From the NCBI GenBank assembly GCA_001839685.1, contig MLAK01001343.1, positions 2,730 to 21,505 of the forward strand: 18,776 bases of DNA. The letters are read 5' to 3'. The stretch comes from Tritrichomonas foetus. Lineage: Eukaryota > Parabasalia > Tritrichomonadida > Tritrichomonadidae. Positions 15,119 through 18,776 of this stretch are shown here, in pieces (the stretch's first letter is position 1; each line of letters begins with the position of its first letter). Under the pieces are notes generated by a model. That model did no database searches. It was not told where the DNA came from and was given only the letters and a program-made list of their open reading frames with translations. Made by a program: the position numbers and the translations under genes.

Positions 15119-18100
15119 AATAAGAGAACTGCATTTTTCTATTAGGTTGCTGAGAACAAACGATCACATGAAATAGAAATATTAATATTATTTGTCATTT
15201 AACCGGAAATTATTTTCATGATACACAGAAATGATCTTTTTATAAAATTCTGAAATTCTTATGAAAACGAGATGTTTTATTGAAAATTAAAATCTCATTG
15301 AATTTCTGATGAATTTTAAATATCTCATTTCGCTTGAAATAATCTTGCAAGGAAACCATTTCTTCTTTTTTTCTTTATGAAATGAGAGTTTATTGTAAAC
15401 AGTTCAATGATATTTTTTTTCTATAACAATGAATCGAATGGCGCATTCAAAAAAAAAAATCGAAAAAAGAATTGAATACTAAATATTTGTTTCGTGATTT
15501 ATGACCTATCAATTTTGCGATGGATTGAAAGTTATTGAAATCGTTTCAATTTTTTTTAAAGTTAATGAACATTCATTCATGAATTTCGACGAAATTTCAA
15601 AAAAAAAAAAGGACAATTCTGGGCATGAAAATATTTTTTACAACATACATCCAATGGTGAACTATAATATTTGTTAACAGATAGATTTTTCCATTATGAA
15701 ATATTCTATTCGGGGAGAAATTGGAATCATAAAAACCCTCAAAATTTTGAATAGTATATTATAATTTCAATATGTAAATAAAAAATTGAATCCTTATTTA
15801 ATTTCAAACACTATTCAAAATGGTGCAAAAAGAATATGTAAATATCTTCCAGAGATTTTCTCTTTATTCAATTAAAAATCAATTTCATCCAATTCATTTT
15901 CTGTTCATGAACATATTCTTCTCAAAACTTCTCTTTAGAATTTTCAAGGTCACATTTCTGTTAAAATATTATTTTTTTTCAATGATTTCTAGAATAATCT
16001 CTTTCATTTTTCTGAATACTCTAGAAATTGTGATTCAAAATTTTGGTTCATAGTTTTTCCAAGTCATTATTTTTGATTATGATAAAAAAAACTATAAATA
16101 TTGATATATATTAATTTGGCAATTTAAATAATCAAAAAGATTGAATTTTCACTCGAATAATATGAGTCGATTTGAACAAAAAATATGTCGATTAATTAAA
16201 TGAAATCATATGATATATGCACAATCATTCCAGAAATATCGAAAATGTCCGAAAATAAATACAATCAAATCATATAAATTGATAATCGCCTTCAGAAAAG
16301 ATACTCAAACAACACCAACCATTCGAAAAATTCATTATATATAGAGAAATAAATAGTTATTTCTTGGTAGTTCGCAGATTGAATCTCATAAAAATGCATA
16401 TCTAATTTCATTTTCGAAAAATCGAATACAAAATATTATTTATTAACCCAGCAGAATATCTTAATAAACATTCATACTTTTAAGCCCATGATTCATTAAA
16501 AAACGAAATATCAAAATGAAATCTATTTGATGTGATTTTTTGTGTATTTGTTTCTTCAATTTAGAATATTTCATCTTTATCTGCTATCATGATAAAAAAA
16601 ATTATGTGCTTGCGATCTTGGAAAACCATGTTTCCTCCAAATTTCTTTGTCTCAGCGAATTAAATGTACTTAACTACTTTTTTTGTTAACATCAGCGTAA
16701 TCTTTCGTAAAATAATTGAATCATCATTCAAAAAGATTTTTTGTGAAAATCATTTTTAATAACATTTCAATGATATTGAATTAAATGTCAAATTCAATGA
16801 AATTGATTTATTACTTAAAAAATAAATTCAATAAATTCTTTTTTATATTTTATTGGATTAACACAGTTTTCACAATTTTGAGAAGAAAAATGAGGAAACT
16901 GTAAAGATTTCTTTGAAACATGTCTCATGTTTATAAAAAAGATTGAAAAGACATGGAATAATGAGCCAAAAAAGAAAGTGCTCTGATATTAAATCCCAAG
17001 TCTATATCCAAAGAAAAAATGCAAAGAAAAAAGTGTCCGTTAAATAATAATTGGATATCATTTATAATCCATTAATTTTGACTAAAAGCATTGTAAAAAT
17101 TCTATAAATACCACTATAAATCGAAATAATAGCACAGTATTGAGAAATTTCATAATATTCAATTACAAAATTTGAATTCTTTAACGTTACCAATTTCGTC
17201 NATTTTAATGCGTTATATGTGTTTATTAGGAAGGATTCTGGATTATTCAGTAAATTTTTTCACAATATTAGATGGTTTGGATAAATCAGATTTGCGATTT
17301 TGAAATTAATTCGAATCCGAATAACATTATGCTCATTCAACCCTATTTATTCAATATTTCGTTTTTAAAAGATCGATCTTTCCTATCAGTTTTTTATATT
17401 AAAATAATATTTCATCTTTTATCATGAATTGTTTTTCCATTAATACAAGAAAAATTTTTGATGGCCATTATATTTTGACTTCTTATTTCAGAAATACATT
17501 CTTCTCCTTTTAACAAATTTTCGAATTTGAGTTTTATAGACTTGACATTATTTATCTTTTTTCGTACTTTTTCTCCAAAATAATAACATTTTTATGAATT
17601 AATAAATCATAATTTGTATTATTTTTTCAAAATCAACAATTTTTTTTATGAATGATCGAAATTATTGAACAAATAATTCAATGAAATATATTACACTGTG
17701 ATATAACTACAATTTAATTGAAGAAAGACCTTTTTTGGGTCAAAGGAAAATATCATCATAAATATATTTACAGAGTCGAAAATCACGAATTCACATGTTA
17801 ATATTCGTTGATAGTCATGTACACATGAAATGAAATAATTATTGTATTTTTCTGTTGATCCAAAAGATTGACAGATCTAATTGACAACAGTGGCTTTGGC
17901 TTTTGTATGATATAGAGTTTATTTTAAATGATTTTTATCTCTTTTCTATTTCTTAATGTCGAAAGGATTACCCAAAATTCATTGTGAACAAACTTAATTC
18001 ATTCACATTATCATTAAAAACATGCTGTTCGACAAAAAAGGTTGAAAAACCATTTAATATCAAGAAAATGTGTATAAAATTATCACAAACGAAGCTTACA

Positions 18101-18630
18101 CATTGCAGTAATTGTCTATTACCATTATTTCGCTTCTTCATGAAAAAGAAAATTTATTTTTCTTGTAATTTTACAAATAAATGTCCAATATAGATATCAT
18201 TCACACAAAAATATGTCAACAGATTTGTCAATTTGGGGTCAATAAATTTTGAAGGCTATCATACGTTTTCTAAATGTACTTTTTATTTCGAATGGGGGCA
18301 TTTCGTGAAATCACTTTTGTCCAACTTCTTTATGCGATCATGATATCAAGATATAAGCTTAACTTCATCAGATTATCATAAAATTGGCACATCTTATGAA
18401 AAGAATCTTTTTATAATTATTGTTTATTTATTTATTTCCTCGAGTCAATTAATAGATGCAATACTGGGGTACTTTGCTTGATCAACACTTAAAAGTAATA
18501 AACGTTCGATCAACTAGATCTCTTTGTTGGAAGTATTGTCTTCAATGAAAAAAAAATGTTTTATTCCTTTTTAAATACTAAGATTCAAATGTTTTTAAAA
18601 GGTGTTTTTCTGTGAATCTAATTGTAAGTT

Positions 18631-18650
18631 CTCTCTCTCTATATATATAT
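18631..18650. repeat. (CT)5(AT)5 microsatellite
   Basis: Five CT units are followed directly by five AT units. A simple slippage repeat in non-coding DNA. Confidence 0.8.
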
Positions 18651-18735
18651 AAAAGCATCGGAAACTGTGATTACCTATGTACATTCATGATTTATGAATT
18701 CACATGGGGATACAAGTTCGTTTTAGAAAATGATT

Positions 18736-18776
18736 AAACAAAAGAAATCAATAAAACAAAAGAAATCAATAAAACA
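18736..18776. repeat. 18-bp tandem repeat running off the window
   Basis: The unit AAACAAAAGAAATCAATA is present as exact copies at 18736-18753 and 18754-18771, then the first five bases of a third at 18772-18776. The array probably continues beyond the window, so its true length is unknown. Confidence 0.85.

Larger units (their letters stand above)
13784..18735. other. Five-kilobase gene desert
   Basis: Extremely AT-rich, full of A and T runs, with no convincing gene. A 77-codon ATG frame at 15820-16053 encodes a Phe/Ile/Leu-rich peptide as expected from random AT-rich DNA. Undetermined bases lie at 14160, 14169-14170 and 17201. Notable structure is limited to the paired stem-loops at 15043-15118, two adjoining small hairpins at 16863-16932 (ACAGTTT/AAACTGT and AAACATG/CATGTTT) and a (CT)5(AT)5 microsatellite at 18631-18650. 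I found no tRNA, rRNA or other known RNA. Confidence 0.55.

Noticed and set aside
15820..16053. 77-codon ATG frame
   Set aside because: Phe/Ile/Leu-rich composition matches chance reading of T-rich DNA; no motif or initiator. The hydrophobicity is not evidence of a membrane protein.
16340..16390. tRNA-like string GGTAGTTCGCAGATTGAATC
   Set aside because: No acceptor stem or cloverleaf can be drawn around it.
17984..18193. 69-codon frame with several Cys
   Set aside because: Starts at GTG only, surrounded by stops, Lys/Phe-rich; the Cys spacing fits no known zinc site.
18471..18520. Two nearby TTGATCAAC / TTCGATCAAC words
   Set aside because: Short, imperfect and explained by an AT-rich palindromic core; no further structure.
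1..18776. CRISPR array, bacterial operon or riboswitch
   Set aside because: No regularly spaced repeats with unique spacers, no ribosome-binding sites and clear eukaryotic gene content.

Overview
The window looks like nuclear DNA of a parabasalid (trichomonad) protist, most likely Tritrichomonas or a close relative. Three things point there: very AT-rich DNA with long gene-poor stretches and Asn/Ser/Gln-rich proteins; a gene (minus strand, 10714-12774) whose C-terminus matches my memory of the trichomonad-specific initiator-binding domain (IBD, the DNA-binding domain of IBP39); and one gene (3689-4291) with a textbook trichomonad initiator (TCATTA) ten bases before its ATG. The genus is inference; no rRNA or other marker is present.

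Layout. (1) 2-1033: 3' end of an R2-like non-LTR retrotransposon ORF, with a CCHC knuckle and a restriction-like endonuclease, cut by the window edge. (2) 1332-2741, same strand: a broken Asn-rich reading frame with degenerate C2H2 zinc fingers, the kind of domain that starts R2-type ORFs. It may be the 5' part of a second, related element. (3) 2742-3688: gene-poor, with a perfect 14-bp inverted repeat and a possible decayed minus-strand coding fragment. (4) 3689-4291: small unknown protein, basic then acidic. (5) 5048-6916: CMGC protein kinase of the RCK group, closest in motifs to MOK. (6) 7561-10176: large unknown helical protein. (7) 10177-10713: convergent spacer with an A35 tract between short direct repeats. 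(8) 10714-12774, minus: IBD-type protein with a long Asn/Gln-rich N-terminal part. (9) 12775-18776: about 6 kb with almost no convincing gene. It holds a small plus-strand ORF, a minus-strand coding-like fragment that only appears when the frame is read without requiring a start codon, paired stem-loops near 15.05-15.12 kb, and tandem repeats at the right edge.

The intact genes show no operon logic. Each has its own spacer, and they encode a putative transcription factor, a likely flagellum-related kinase and two unknowns. The clearest link is between the IBD-type protein and the initiator element it would be expected to recognise. Several predicted ORFs begin only at TTG or GTG; in a eukaryote I treat those as artefacts and moved starts to the first ATG or marked the frame as a fragment.
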